Both the position numbers and the translations under genes were made by a program. Below, piece after piece: positions 1 through 7,878 of a stretch of 55,028 nucleotides of DNA. This DNA comes from a virus: positions 1-55,028 of the IMG/VR virus record IMGVR_UViG_3300025832_000011; one strand, written 5' to 3'. A model generated the notes under the pieces. It saw only the letters and a list, made by a program, of their open reading frames with translations. It did no database searches and was not told the DNA's origin. Position 1 is the stretch's first letter; each line of letters opens with the position of its first letter.

Positions 1-3
1 TAG

Positions 4-34
4 AACCCCCGCCCCCGTGGCGGGGGTTTTCGTT
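4..34 (+). terminator. Rho-independent terminator at the left edge
   Basis: A perfect 10-bp stem (bases 4-13 pairing with 19-28) has a 5-base loop and is followed by TTTT. It begins one base after a TAG at 1-3. That TAG is in frame with an ORF open at the right edge of the window, so this may be the terminator of a gene that crosses the ends of a circular map. Confidence 0.8.
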
Positions 35-52
35 TGCGCGCTCCACGGCCCC

Positions 53-169
53 GCCTATGGCCGTCCAGATCATGCCGCCCCCTTGCCGCCCGCCTATGGC
101 CGTCCAGATCATGCCGCCCCCTTGCCACCCGCCTATGGCCGTCCAGATCATGCCGCCCCCTTGCCGCCC
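53..169. repeat. 39-bp tandem repeat, three copies
   Basis: Three head-to-tail copies lie at 53-91, 92-130 and 131-169, each starting GCCTATGGCCGTCCAGATCA. The copies are identical except for one substitution near 127. The unit is a multiple of three, so a reading frame stays open across it, but that frame has only a TTG start and no ribosome-binding site. There are no spacers, so this is not a CRISPR array. It may be a protein-binding array or a replication or packaging element. Confidence 0.9.
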
Positions 170-180
170 GCTACCCGGTA

Positions 181-229
181 AATAGGTCAGCATCCCTGTC
201 CTATTTTAGGTCAGCATAACTGTCCTATT
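181..229. promoter_or_regulatory. Two tandem operator-like dyads
   Basis: A 23-base sequence occurs at 183-205 and again at 207-229 with two differences, a spacing of 24 bases. Each copy is itself a dyad: the first reads AATAGGTCAG, a 5-base centre, then CTGTCCTATT, ten paired positions with one mismatch. Tandem dyads 24 bases apart, just upstream of a possible promoter at 240-268, look like repressor or activator sites for the left-end genes. The cognate protein is unknown; the HTH protein encoded at 50719-51012 is one candidate. Confidence 0.6.
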
Positions 230-239
230 ATTTCGCTCG

Positions 240-268
240 TTTTCAGGGGACTATCGGTTGTTTATGGA
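240..268 (+). promoter_or_regulatory. Possible sigma-70 promoter for the left end
   Basis: TTTTCA (240-245) and TATGGA (263-268) are 17 bases apart, directly downstream of the two dyads. The -10 begins with TAT, as do the other promoter candidates in this window. The match to consensus is modest and the leader to the first gene is long, about 270 bases. Confidence 0.3.
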
Positions 269-542
269 ACCTGATACCGTGCCTCGGAGTTGACTACCCA
301 TGGGGAATTTTTTCTGTGCTACTTTGCCGACCCAGCCCGTTCAAAATTTTTGGCCGCTACTTTGGGAGTCTGGCCCGTCGCAAAATTGCCGCCTATGCCC
401 ACCGGATCGTCGAACTCGCAATGCCCTCGACACTGTGCTACGCTGGCTGTACTGATAACGATCAGGCGAGGGCACAAAGCCACGCATTGTTCGATACTGC
501 CAGCCGGGAGCCTGTCGAGCACCTTCAACCCGGAGCCTGACA
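269..542. other. Noncoding leader region
   Basis: This stretch has no convincing gene. Overlapping short frames lack a ribosome-binding site and rely on rare starts. GCTACTTTG occurs twice, near 318 and 355. A TTGACTACCC at about 289 resembles the start of the promoter at 10720 but has no fitting -10. It may be an untranslated leader or hold a small RNA. Confidence 0.4.
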
Positions 543-1037
543 ATGGATAGCAAAATGACATCTTGGACCCTGAACGCCATGCTCGGAGCGATGGTCGCTT
601 CCGTGCTGCTTCTGCCCTCCCCTGCTGAGATCAAGAAAGCCATAGAGTTCAACCACTCGGACCCTGCTATCTCGCTGATCGAAAGACCAGACGAACCGGG
701 AGCCTTGATCACCATATCCGATGAAGAGTTTATCAATCCTGCGTCCATCGAACTCTCGTATGACCCTATCGTGGATTGCTTGGGAGAAAACCTCACGGGA
801 AGCACCATCAGCCTGCGCAAGTGCATCCCGGCCCTCGTTGAAGCGGTAGTCGAACACGACAACCAAGCGGAGCAGGAGAGGATGCTAGGCCGCACTGTGA
901 GACCCGAGCCGAAGATCGAGCAGATGCGTCTGGCTGTGATCAACGTGTGCCGGGCACAGTGGGCAGTTAAAGCAGGCACCGAAAACTCATTGAAGAACCA
1001 AGATTGCCTCGCCGTCAGCCAAGGTGTTGCTTACTGA
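543..1037 (+). CDS. Putative exported protein, unknown function
   Basis: A 164-residue protein, not recognised. The first 25 or so residues form a hydrophobic segment (MLGAMVASVLLLPSP) after a short polar start, which suggests a signal peptide or an N-terminal anchor. Four cysteines in the rest of the protein would allow disulfides in the periplasm. GGAG lies at a good distance before the ATG. It is the first gene downstream of the left-end operators. A membrane or periplasmic role early in infection, such as superinfection exclusion, is possible but is only inference from export and position. Confidence 0.65.
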   Translation: MDSKMTSWTLNAMLGAMVASVLLLPSPAEIKKAIEFNHSDPAISLIERPDEPGALITISDEEFINPASIELSYDPIVDCLGENLTGSTISLRKCIPALVEAVVEHDNQAEQERMLGRTVRPEPKIEQMRLAVINVCRAQWAVKAGTENSLKNQDCLAVSQGVAY

Positions 1038-1054
1038 GCGATTCGAGGATAAGT

Positions 1055-1140
1055 TCTCTCTGTCAGGAGAGATGCGTGGTCCCATACCATCGCAGGAAGC
1101 GGGTTCGTCGCGGGCTGGTCCCCCGCATAAACGAATCCGC
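1055..1140 (+). ncRNA. Three consecutive hairpins, possible structured RNA or terminator array
   Basis: Three stem-loops follow the stop at 1037: TCTCTC/GAGAGA (1055-1060 with 1067-1072); TGCGTGG paired with 1087-1094, with one bulge (1073-1094); and a larger stem of ten pairs (1099-1108 with 1131-1140, one G-U) enclosing GCGGG/CCCGC (1110-1114 with 1122-1126). No clear U-tract follows. The block sits between a stop codon and the promoter at 1240. It could be a terminator, a processed small RNA or a stability element. The large arm recalls a T-arm sequence, but no tRNA cloverleaf can be drawn. Confidence 0.4.
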
Positions 1141-1239
1141 TTCTATCGTTTCAACGGATCGCGCAAAACGAATCCTGAGCGACCATTTCACCAAAACGTG
1201 AGCGACTGAGGTCGAGCGACATTATTTTCGTAGGGGGGC

Positions 1240-1268
1240 TTGATAGGCAACCCACAGTAACCTATGTT
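1240..1268 (+). promoter_or_regulatory. Sigma-70-like promoter, conserved-spacer family
   Basis: TTGATA (1240-1245) and TATGTT (1263-1268) are separated by 17 bases. The spacer GGCAACCCACAGTAACC closely matches the spacer of the promoter at 7494 and the core of the element at 54368-54384. It drives the gene cluster starting at 1308, whose leader carries the ACCAAAGGACCTGAC sequence also found before 10779. Confidence 0.6.
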
Positions 1269-1307
1269 CAGTGGACAAGATTGATTCCCTGACCAAAGGA
1301 CCTGACC

Positions 1308-1622
1308 ATGCCCGACATGACGTATTACCAAGAACGCTTCCGCGATTGGCTCATGGAGTACAAGCGCGAACCTGATAGCCGAGATCGCATCACCCCCGGG
1401 AACCTCCGTATTGAGATAGCCAAGTTAGCCCTCGGTACGTTTGCCGTCACCAAGATTACCGATCTGACTTCGGATCAGGCCCGGCTTCTGTTGAAGGCTT
1501 TGAATATCGACGCTGCGAAGGCACAACCGCGCTCTCCTATGGTCACGCCCTTTACCCCGGACCCGACCAAGATCGAACTCACCATCCACGTAACCACCGA
1601 CCAGAAGAAAGTGACCCTATGA
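1308..1622 (+). CDS. Hypothetical protein
   Basis: A 104-residue protein, not recognised. It is soluble, with an amphipathic N-terminal half and a beta-rich C-terminal end (IELTIHVTT). The leader ACCAAAGGACCTGACC before the ATG gives a good ribosome-binding site. It is the first gene after the promoter at 1240 and overlaps the next gene by ATGA, so the two are co-translated. Confidence 0.75.
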   Translation: MPDMTYYQERFRDWLMEYKREPDSRDRITPGNLRIEIAKLALGTFAVTKITDLTSDQARLLLKALNIDAAKAQPRSPMVTPFTPDPTKIELTIHVTTDQKKVTL

Positions 1623-1933
1623 CAATTTACGCACCAGACTACGCAGGCGCAGTCGTTTTCCGCTTCGTTGATACCCTCAACAAGATGCTGCACGATAGCC
1701 CCTCTTCCGCAGCCGCCCGTGAAGGGTCCCGCCGTCGCCGGATACGGGAAGCCAATCAGGCCAAGGCCATGAAGAAGTGGCACGCCAGCGCCACCAAGGC
1801 TCTCGACAAGATGCCCCCGTCACGGCAAGTGAAGCGCCGGATGGCACGGCAGGCAGTGGGCAGCAAGATTGCGCACCTGAAGAGCGAGACCATGCGCCAG
1901 AGCCTCCCCGGCGGCAGCGCAGCAACCCGCTAA
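1619..1933 (+). CDS. Small basic protein, unknown function
   Basis: A 104-residue, strongly basic protein with clusters such as SRRRRIREANQAKAMKK and RQVKRRMARQ, mostly helical by composition. It overlaps the preceding gene by 4 bases (ATGA). The charge suggests nucleic-acid binding, but no known fold is recognised. A second reading frame (from 1777) overlaps its end but is best started at 1993. Confidence 0.65.
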   Translation: MTIYAPDYAGAVVFRFVDTLNKMLHDSPSSAAAREGSRRRRIREANQAKAMKKWHASATKALDKMPPSRQVKRRMARQAVGSKIAHLKSETMRQSLPGGSAATR

Positions 1934-1992
1934 ACGGATTCGGCCTGAGCAATCGGGCCGATCCACACCCCCTGACATCGAGCGAGGACCAC

Positions 1993-2586
1993 ATGGCACG
2001 CATCCACCACCGCAAGGCCCGTAAAGATTACCCGGAGCACGGGATCAAGAAAGGCGATATGTACTATACCGCCCAGATCAAGACAGGCCCACGGTCGAGC
2101 CGCGTACTGCGCTCCCTGAAGCCTCTCAAGGCCAGTCAGATGACCACAAGCCCGTTCAGGCAGGACTACTATGCCATGCAGGAAGCATGGGACTCCACAG
2201 AGGCCCACACAGCCGAGGACATACGCTCTGCTGCCGAGGTGTGCCGCGAACTGTCTGAGCAGGCGTCCGAGTCCTTCGAGAACATGCCGGAGAGCCTGCA
2301 ACAGGCCGACACGGGCCAGATGCTTGAGAACCGCCGTGACGAGTGCGAGAGCAAGGCCGATGATCTGGACGGATTCGCTGACGAGTTTGAGGGTTTGGAA
2401 GAACCTGAAGAACCCGACGAGTTCGAGGATACCGACGAGCCGGGCATGGACCACACATACGACGAGCGCATGGCTGAGTGGCAAGAGTTGCACGACGACT
2501 ATGCTACGGCCATGGCTGAGTTGTCCGAAGAGCAAGAGCGCATCATCGGCGAAGCCGCCGAACTGATCGGAGATATGCCAGAATGA
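1993..2586 (+). CDS. Acidic coiled-coil protein, unknown function
   Basis: A 197-residue protein. The start at 1993 was chosen over the longer frame from 1777 because GCGAGGACCAC precedes it and the upstream part lies inside the previous gene. The N-terminus is basic (MARIHHRKARKDY). From about residue 60 the protein is acidic and helical, with a run of E, D and P around residues 130-155 and a helical end. The charge asymmetry is like that of DNA-mimic or adaptor proteins, but no family is recognised. Confidence 0.65.
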   Translation: MARIHHRKARKDYPEHGIKKGDMYYTAQIKTGPRSSRVLRSLKPLKASQMTTSPFRQDYYAMQEAWDSTEAHTAEDIRSAAEVCRELSEQASESFENMPESLQQADTGQMLENRRDECESKADDLDGFADEFEGLEEPEEPDEFEDTDEPGMDHTYDERMAEWQELHDDYATAMAELSEEQERIIGEAAELIGDMPE

Positions 2587-2612
2587 ACGACTCAACCAAA
2601 GGAACCGCCCCA

Positions 2613-3170
2613 ATGACTAAATTCCGCATCCAGATCGGCACGAAGATGATCGAAGACATGCTCAACGCCAAGCCCGAGGAACTGGACATCGGGGCGATTG
2701 AGTACAACCTGCACCGCATGGTTCGGTTCTCCAACGCTCAGGGTGCTCTGACGATCCACCAGCACCGTTGCCTCGTGCAGCGCATGTTTGCGATAGACCA
2801 CCTCCGGCTGGACCCTCTGATCGACTTGAACGAGGCCATGTACGACAAGTGCTTCGATTGGTGCTACCACCACGACGATCACGAAGGCATCACGGGCGAC
2901 ATCGTGGCCCCTGTGAAGACTGCCATCGTCAGTGAGACCAACATCCTGCAACGGATCGAGGACTCTCTCGACGCCGCTCTGTGCGCGGCCCGTGGCGTTG
3001 AGAACCCGTCCGAGATAGTCCGAGGGATCGTCCACCGCTATGACAAGGCAGCCGAGACCCTTGAGTGGGTGTTCGCCATGAACCGAGAGGCTACCGATTG
3101 GAACCACCGCTGCCCCCAGCATCTCATTGAGACAGGGCCGAGCCTGATCGAGTGGGCGCGTTCCCAATGA
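2613..3170 (+). CDS. HD-domain phosphohydrolase, YfbR/DatZ-like dNTP hydrolase
   Basis: A 185-residue protein of the HD phosphohydrolase superfamily. Visible motifs are a conserved AKPEELDI start region, HQHRCLV (first metal-binding His) and HHDDHEGITGDIVAPVK at about residues 86-102. The last is the HD pair plus the GDI.xPxK signature of YfbR-like 5'-deoxynucleotidases and of phage dATP hydrolases of the DatZ type. These enzymes remove phosphate from deoxynucleotides and shape the dNTP pool. The start at 2613 is preferred to the overlapping ATG at 2583 because ACCAAAGGAACC precedes it. It opens the nucleotide block that continues with the reductase, DUF550, ThyX and DHFR-like genes. Substrate is not predictable from sequence. 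Confidence 0.75.
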   Translation: MTKFRIQIGTKMIEDMLNAKPEELDIGAIEYNLHRMVRFSNAQGALTIHQHRCLVQRMFAIDHLRLDPLIDLNEAMYDKCFDWCYHHDDHEGITGDIVAPVKTAIVSETNILQRIEDSLDAALCAARGVENPSEIVRGIVHRYDKAAETLEWVFAMNREATDWNHRCPQHLIETGPSLIEWARSQ

Positions 3171-3787
3171 AGGACCCGCAAGCCCACATCGACTTGGTTC
3201 GCGTGCAGGACGGCTCTGTGACCTATCAGGCCCAGCGGCTCTGCTGCTCGCACCCGAACTGCAAAGAGACCTTCAACATGAAGAAGAAGGGGGTTCTCAA
3301 GCCGCCAGAGGCCGTGTGCCGGATGGCCAAGAATAAGGGATGGCTCCCAGACCTGAAGAAAGGTGGCCATCTCTGCTCCATTCACAACCCCAACAGCGAG
3401 GACCAGAAACCCATGGCTCACACAACGCGCCCTCTGCCAAAAGCATCGCCCACCCCTCGGGAGATGACTGTCCAAGATCGCCGCACGATCTTCCGCGAGA
3501 TTGATGACTGCTACGATGAATCACGGCAAGCCTACGTGTTCGAGGTCACGGACAAGACCATCGCCGAGAAGCTGAAGATGCCGTGGGGTTGGGTTGCAAA
3601 GGTCCGCGAAGAGAACTTCGGTCCTGCTGGCCCCGATCCCCGCATCGGGCAGATTATCGACCGCTTGGAGACTCTGAGCAAACAGGTTGCGCTGCTCGAA
3701 AAGCGCGCTCTCGAAACGGCTGAAGAAGCCGAGACAATCGCCAAGGAACTCCGTGAGTCCAAGGCCAAGATGGAGGCTCTGATATGA
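3167..3787 (+). CDS. Zinc-binding plus helix-turn-helix protein with C-terminal coiled coil
   Basis: A 206-residue protein. The N-terminal third holds a probable metal site (CCSHPNC, then a later Cys and CSIH). The middle has a helix-turn-helix-like segment, TDKTIAEKLKMPWGWVAKVR, followed by NFGPAGPDP, a pattern I associate with small DNA-binding proteins of Rhizobiales and their phages. The last 60 residues form a coiled coil. It overlaps the previous gene by ATGA. It is likely a DNA-binding regulator or adaptor; the target is unknown. Confidence 0.6.
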   Translation: MKDPQAHIDLVRVQDGSVTYQAQRLCCSHPNCKETFNMKKKGVLKPPEAVCRMAKNKGWLPDLKKGGHLCSIHNPNSEDQKPMAHTTRPLPKASPTPREMTVQDRRTIFREIDDCYDESRQAYVFEVTDKTIAEKLKMPWGWVAKVREENFGPAGPDPRIGQIIDRLETLSKQVALLEKRALETAEEAETIAKELRESKAKMEALI

Positions 3788-4248
3788 GCGACAAGTACCC
3801 CAAGGGGAACAACGACACGTACAACGTGCTCCCCGGAACCTCTGATCGGGAGAGTTTCGGGAGCCGGGCCATGAAGGACTTCCGGGCGAAGTTCGCCTCT
3901 GGTGGTGTCGTGAACCCAGATCGTTATCTGGTGGGTGAGAGGCCCACCCCGTTCCTTCAGCCACTAGACCGGATGGCCCAGACGGACTTCTCGGATATTG
4001 AGACCCGTGTCTCGGCCCATATGGGGATTCCGCCTGACCGATTGGGCAGGCGTGATTTAGCTGATGCCGAGCAGGAGCACGCTTGGGAGCAGGTTGGGGT
4101 CGTCATGGATCAGATAATGAAGAGCATCCTTTTCGATTGCTTCCACAGCTTGGGGGGCGTCTTCGGTCTTGAGGACGCCCAACAGAACATAGACGAAGAG
4201 GGGTGTGGTGCTTTCTTCGCAGCCGCACGGGAGGTGGTATATGGATGA
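3784..4248 (+). CDS. Hypothetical protein
   Basis: A 154-residue protein, not recognised. It has a polar, disordered N-terminal half and a helical C-terminal half (HAWEQVGVVMDQIMKSILFDCF). It overlaps the upstream gene by ATGA and the downstream gene by 8 bases, so it belongs to the same operon. No signal peptide or membrane segment is seen. Confidence 0.6.
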   Translation: MSDKYPKGNNDTYNVLPGTSDRESFGSRAMKDFRAKFASGGVVNPDRYLVGERPTPFLQPLDRMAQTDFSDIETRVSAHMGIPPDRLGRRDLADAEQEHAWEQVGVVMDQIMKSILFDCFHSLGGVFGLEDAQQNIDEEGCGAFFAAAREVVYG

Positions 4249-4483
4249 TATTGATCGTAGAGCCGCAATCCTGACGCGCCGGGCGAGGATGATGGTCAAC
4301 CCGTTACGGGAGGACGGGTTCACGCCGATGGAAGCCGCCGTAGTGTGTCTCCGGGCAGCCACTTTCTGCGTGTCATGCAGCCAAGAAGGCATGGACAAGA
4401 AGACCGAGGAACTTCTCCGGTCGGCCCTCGAAGCCTTCATCGCGGACCCAGACCTGAACAGAGGCCCTGCCGATGGCGGGTAA
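4241..4483 (+). CDS. Small helical protein, unknown function
   Basis: An 80-residue protein, MDDIDRRAAILTRRARMMV onward. The start is fixed by a strong GGGAGGT ribosome-binding site just before the ATG at 4241; a longer frame from 4205 has no such site. It overlaps both neighbours. No family recognised. Confidence 0.6.
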   Translation: MDDIDRRAAILTRRARMMVNPLREDGFTPMEAAVVCLRAATFCVSCSQEGMDKKTEELLRSALEAFIADPDLNRGPADGG

Positions 4484-4706
4484 ATCTTGGGTGTTCTCAG
4501 CCCTGCTGTGCAACCACTGCAACCGCGTCATCTATGGCCACCAATCTCTGCGCAATAACGTGCGCCGTTCCCTACTTGAGAAGGGCGCACGTGAGGTTGG
4601 GGGAGTGAAGAGCCACGAAGATTGGTACTGCTGCCGAGGCTGCCGTACCGCCCACCAGATCAGCCCCGGCATGAAAAACCGCAGCATATTGCTATCAACC
4701 ACTTGA
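4473..4706 (+). CDS. Small zinc-ribbon-like protein
   Basis: A 77-residue protein with two cysteine pairs, CNHC near residue 13 and CCRGC near residue 53, arranged as a treble-clef or zinc-ribbon fold. The rest is basic. It overlaps the previous gene by 11 bases and ends 55 bases before the reductase gene. It may be a nucleic-acid-binding accessory protein; nothing more specific can be said. Confidence 0.6.
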   Translation: MAGKSWVFSALLCNHCNRVIYGHQSLRNNVRRSLLEKGAREVGGVKSHEDWYCCRGCRTAHQISPGMKNRSILLSTT

Positions 4707-4761
4707 TGCACACTACAAGTTGTACCATGAAGGTCCTTATGACCAAACTCAGGAGAATTTA

Positions 4762-7383
4762 ATGTCACGTTTCGCAGCCCCTATCGCAGAGCAAATCTGG
4801 GATATGAAATACCGTTTCAAAACAGCAGACGGCACGCCCATTGACGAAAACGTCGAAGCCACATGGGAGCGTATCGCCCATGCCCTGTCGGCCCCAGATA
4901 CCGCAGGACCCAACCGCAATGCAGGCAAAGCCGTTCGCCGCGATTTCTATGAAGCCCTCGAAGATTTCAAGTACCTGCCCGCTGGCCGGATCATCGCAGG
5001 CGCGGGCACAGAACGCACCGTCACGCTCTTCAACTGCTTTGTCATGGGCACCATCCCTGACTCGATGTCTGGCATCTTCGAGATGTTGAAAGAGGCCGCG
5101 CTCACCATGCAGCAGGGGGGTGGCATCGGCTACGACTTCAGCACGATCCGGCCCAAGACCTCGTGGGTCAAGGGCGTGGACTCAGACGCCTCGGGGCCTC
5201 TCTCGTTCATGGACTGCTGGGACGCCATGTGTCGCACCGTCATGTCCGCAGGCAACCGCCGTGGTGCGATGATGGCGACCATGCGCTGCGATCACCCCGA
5301 CATCATGGACTTCATCACGGCCAAGAAGGACCCGACGAAACTGCGCATGTTCAACCTGTCCGTTCTGGTCACAGACGACTTCATGGAAGCGGTCAAGTCC
5401 GACTCAGCATGGGACCTCGTGCATGTCGAGCCGTACAAGAGCCGGGGCACAGACGGCCCTATCCTCGACCACAAGGGGTCCGATACGCGGGGCCGCGATG
5501 ACCTGCCTCGCTACATCCACGAGACCGTTCGTGCCCGCGATCTCTGGAACGCGATCATGGAGAGCACCTACGCTCAGGCCGAGCCGGGCGTCATCTTCAT
5601 CGACCGGATCAACCGGACCAACAACCTCAACTATGTCGAGACCATCGCAGCCACCAACCCCTGCGGCGAACAGCCTTTGCCGCCCTACGGTGCCTGCCTT
5701 CTCGGGTCGATCAACCTCGCCCGCCTGATCAAGGGGGCCTTCACCCCGGTAGCCGGGATCAAGGAAGACGAACTGCGCAAATTGGTCAGAACTGCCGTTC
5801 GCATGATGGACAACGTGGTGGATGTGTCGAACTTCCCTCTCGACGCCCAGCGCGCCGAAGCTAAGGCCAAGCGCCGCATCGGTCTGGGGGTCACTGGCCT
5901 CGCCAACGCTCTGGCCATGTGCGGCCTGACCTACGGCTCCGATAGGGCCGTGGCTCGCACAGGGGCGTGGATGCGCATCATTGACGAAGCTGCATACGCA
6001 GCCTCGGTCGATCTGGCTCGGGAGAAGGGCGCGTTCCCTCTGTTCGACGCAGACAAGTTCCTCGCTCCGGGCACGCACGCCTCGGAACTGCCGATGAACC
6101 TGCAAGAGGACATCCGTGAGTTCGGCATCCGCAACGCCCTGCTGACCAGCATCGCGCCCACCGGAACGATCAGCCTGTACGCAGGCAACGTATCCTCTGG
6201 GATCGAGCCTGTCTTCGCTCATGGCTACACCCGTAAGGTGCTTCAGAAGGACGGCAGCAAGACCGAAGAGCGCGTGGAAGATTACGCAGTCGCCGAGTAC
6301 CGCGAGAAGTGGGAGAACGGCGACTTCAACGGCGGTATGCCACCCGTCCCTGCGTTCGACCCGGACAAGCACTTGCCTGACTACTTCGTCACCGCCCAGA
6401 CTCTCTCGCCGATGGATCATGTGCGGATGCAGGCCGTGGCCCAGCGCCATGTGGACAGTTCGATCTCCAAGACGATCAACTGCCCCGAGGACATCTCGTT
6501 CGAAGACTTCAAAGAGGTATACATGGCCGCTTGGGACTCCGGTTGCAAAGGCTGCACCACCTACCGTCCGAACGACATCACAGGCTCAGTGCTGAGCGTG
6601 GACGAGAAACCCAAGACAGTCGAGGTCGAGGCCGAGGACGAAGAGTATCCAACGACGAAGCAGGCCATCGGCATCGCAGCAGGGGCCGATAAGACATACG
6701 AACAGGTCTTAGCTGACTTTCCGCAGCCAGAGTGGCATGTCAACAACGGGATCGGGTCGATCCCAGAAGCCCTGCCTGCCCGTCCCGATGAACTGCTGGG
6801 GGCAACCTACAAGATCAAGGTGGGGGATCAGAAGGCGGTCTATCTCACGATCAATGATGTGGTAGAATCGGACGGCACGGTTCGGCCTTTCGAGATATTC
6901 CTGCGGTCGAGCGACCCGACACATGACGAGTGGATGGTTGCGGTGGCCCAGCTTGCCTCTGCGGTGATGCGTCGTCCCCATGACGCTTCGTTCATAGGCC
7001 CTCGCCTCATGCGGATCGCGTCAGCCAACTCTGGCGGCTTCCAGAAGGGGGAAGGCTACCAGCCCAGCCTCGTGGCTGCTATCGGTCGCCAGATCAAGGC
7101 TCACACCGAACGGTGCTCTGCGAAGACTCCGAACATGAAGTGGGCGTTAGAGTTGCCCGAACTGGACGTGGACTCTGAACGGTACACTCGGGCCAAGGCG
7201 TTCATGGATAACATGGAGCGGAACTCTTCGACTCTCTATGATTGCCCTCCCGATGCGGATCACGGCCCGTCCAAACTCAGCCACCCTCTCCATACGGCCT
7301 GCGCTGCGTGTGGGAGTTTCAATATCAAGCACGAAAGCGGCTGCTCGTCTTGTGCCGATTGCGGCAACTCTTCTTGCGGCTGA
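4762..7383 (+). CDS. nrdJ: Class II (B12-dependent) ribonucleotide reductase
   Basis: An 873-residue adenosylcobalamin-dependent ribonucleoside reductase, which makes deoxynucleotides from ribonucleotides for phage DNA synthesis. Visible landmarks are LFNCFVMG (Cys92), NPCGEQPLPPYG (Cys301, thiyl-radical cysteine region), APTGTIS at about residue 465 and SSGIEPVF. A TSCPD-type domain follows at roughly residues 670-770, then a C-terminal Cys cluster (CSSCADCGNSSCG) that would carry reducing equivalents. The start at 4762 has AGGAG six bases upstream; a 14-codon longer frame has none. The protein needs host B12. It is the largest gene of the nucleotide block and is followed by a long hairpin. 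Confidence 0.93.
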   Translation: MSRFAAPIAEQIWDMKYRFKTADGTPIDENVEATWERIAHALSAPDTAGPNRNAGKAVRRDFYEALEDFKYLPAGRIIAGAGTERTVTLFNCFVMGTIPDSMSGIFEMLKEAALTMQQGGGIGYDFSTIRPKTSWVKGVDSDASGPLSFMDCWDAMCRTVMSAGNRRGAMMATMRCDHPDIMDFITAKKDPTKLRMFNLSVLVTDDFMEAVKSDSAWDLVHVEPYKSRGTDGPILDHKGSDTRGRDDLPRYIHETVRARDLWNAIMESTYAQAEPGVIFIDRINRTNNLNYVETIAATNPCGEQPLPPYGACLLGSINLARLIKGAFTPVAGIKEDELRKLVRTAVRMMDNVVDVSNFPLDAQRAEAKAKRRIGLGVTGLANALAMCGLTYGSDRAVARTGAWMRIIDEAAYAASVDLAREKGAFPLFDADKFLAPGTHASELPMNLQEDIREFGIRNALLTSIAPTGTISLYAGNVSSGIEPVFAHGYTRKVLQKDGSKTEERVEDYAVAEYREKWENGDFNGGMPPVPAFDPDKHLPDYFVTAQTLSPMDHVRMQAVAQRHVDSSISKTINCPEDISFEDFKEVYMAAWDSGCKGCTTYRPNDITGSVLSVDEKPKTVEVEAEDEEYPTTKQAIGIAAGADKTYEQVLADFPQPEWHVNNGIGSIPEALPARPDELLGATYKIKVGDQKAVYLTINDVVESDGTVRPFEIFLRSSDPTHDEWMVAVAQLASAVMRRPHDASFIGPRLMRIASANSGGFQKGEGYQPSLVAAIGRQIKAHTERCSAKTPNMKWALELPELDVDSERYTRAKAFMDNMERNSSTLYDCPPDADHGPSKLSHPLHTACAACGSFNIKHESGCSSCADCGNSSCG

Positions 7384-7428
7384 GAAAATCCCACAAAAAT
7401 TGGGGGGCCGGATTCAGTTTTGGCCCCT

Positions 7429-7466
7429 CGGATTTCTTAGACGCCTCCGAGGCGTCTTAAAATCCG
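7429..7466 (+). terminator. Long hairpin after the reductase gene
   Basis: A two-part stem: CGGATTT (7429-7435) pairs with AAATCCG (7460-7466), and AGACGCC (7439-7445) pairs with GGCGTCT (7451-7457) around a 5-base loop. It lies 45 bases after the nrdJ stop and 28 bases before the next promoter. It lacks a clean U-run but is well placed to end or attenuate transcription. Confidence 0.6.
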
Positions 7467-7493
7467 ATTAGCAACTTTTCTTTGCTCATGGGG

Positions 7494-7522
7494 TTGAAGG
7501 TCTACCAACAGTAGCCTATATG
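7494..7522 (+). promoter_or_regulatory. Sigma-70-like promoter, conserved-spacer family
   Basis: TTGAAG (7494-7499) and TATATG (7517-7522) are 17 bases apart. The spacer contains CTACCAACAGTAGCC, matching the spacers at 1246 and 54368. It starts the second segment of the rightward operon at 7558. Confidence 0.65.
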
Positions 7523-7557
7523 TCAGTCACCGAACCCATCTCTACCCGGAGGACTCT

Positions 7558-7878
7558 ATGACTGCCACATTGAACATGACCGATCGTATGCTCCGCATCT
7601 TTAAGGAGATGCCAGAGCACCTTGAGGACCTTCCCACCTCCCGTTACGCGGTACTCTGGAACTACAAGGTAGTGGCCAACAGCGAGGACCATGATGGCGA
7701 ACTGGTGTGGGACGAAGGGATCGAATTTCTGAGTGACGCGGTAGAAAAGATGCACGAGGTCTATGAGGTCTTGCAAAAAGTCGAGGACTTTTGGGAAATA
7801 TCCCTGTGCGTAGAGACCCGCTGGACTGCGCATACCCACAAGACGGAAGAAAGCGAAGCCGATGACCAAGGATCGTGA
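7558..7878 (+). CDS. Hypothetical protein
   Basis: A 106-residue acidic protein, not recognised. It has helical segments and a hydrophilic end (TEESEADDQGS). CCCGGAGGACTCT precedes the ATG, a strong ribosome-binding site. It is the first gene after the promoter at 7494 and overlaps the next gene by 17 bases. Confidence 0.7.
   Translation: MTATLNMTDRMLRIFKEMPEHLEDLPTSRYAVLWNYKVVANSEDHDGELVWDEGIEFLSDAVEKMHEVYEVLQKVEDFWEISLCVETRWTAHTHKTEESEADDQGS

Noticed and set aside
53-169. Possible CRISPR array
   Set aside because: The three 39-bp units abut with no spacers between them.
34-219. Open frame through the 39-bp repeats, 61 codons
   Set aside because: Needs a TTG start with no ribosome-binding site and is open only because the repeat length is a multiple of three; the product is repetitive and unlike the other proteins.
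289-320. Promoter starting TTGACT
   Set aside because: Similar to the promoter at 10720 for ten bases, but no -10 lies at 16-18 bases.
290-561. Overlapping short frames on both strands before the first gene
   Set aside because: Rare starts, no ribosome-binding site and mutual overlap in several frames; treated as noncoding leader.
1099-1140. tRNA-like arm
   Set aside because: The sequence recalls a T-arm, but no acceptor, D or anticodon arms can be drawn around it.
5404-6450. 348-codon leftward frame
   Set aside because: Lies wholly inside the reductase gene on the other strand; a shadow frame of GC-rich coding sequence.
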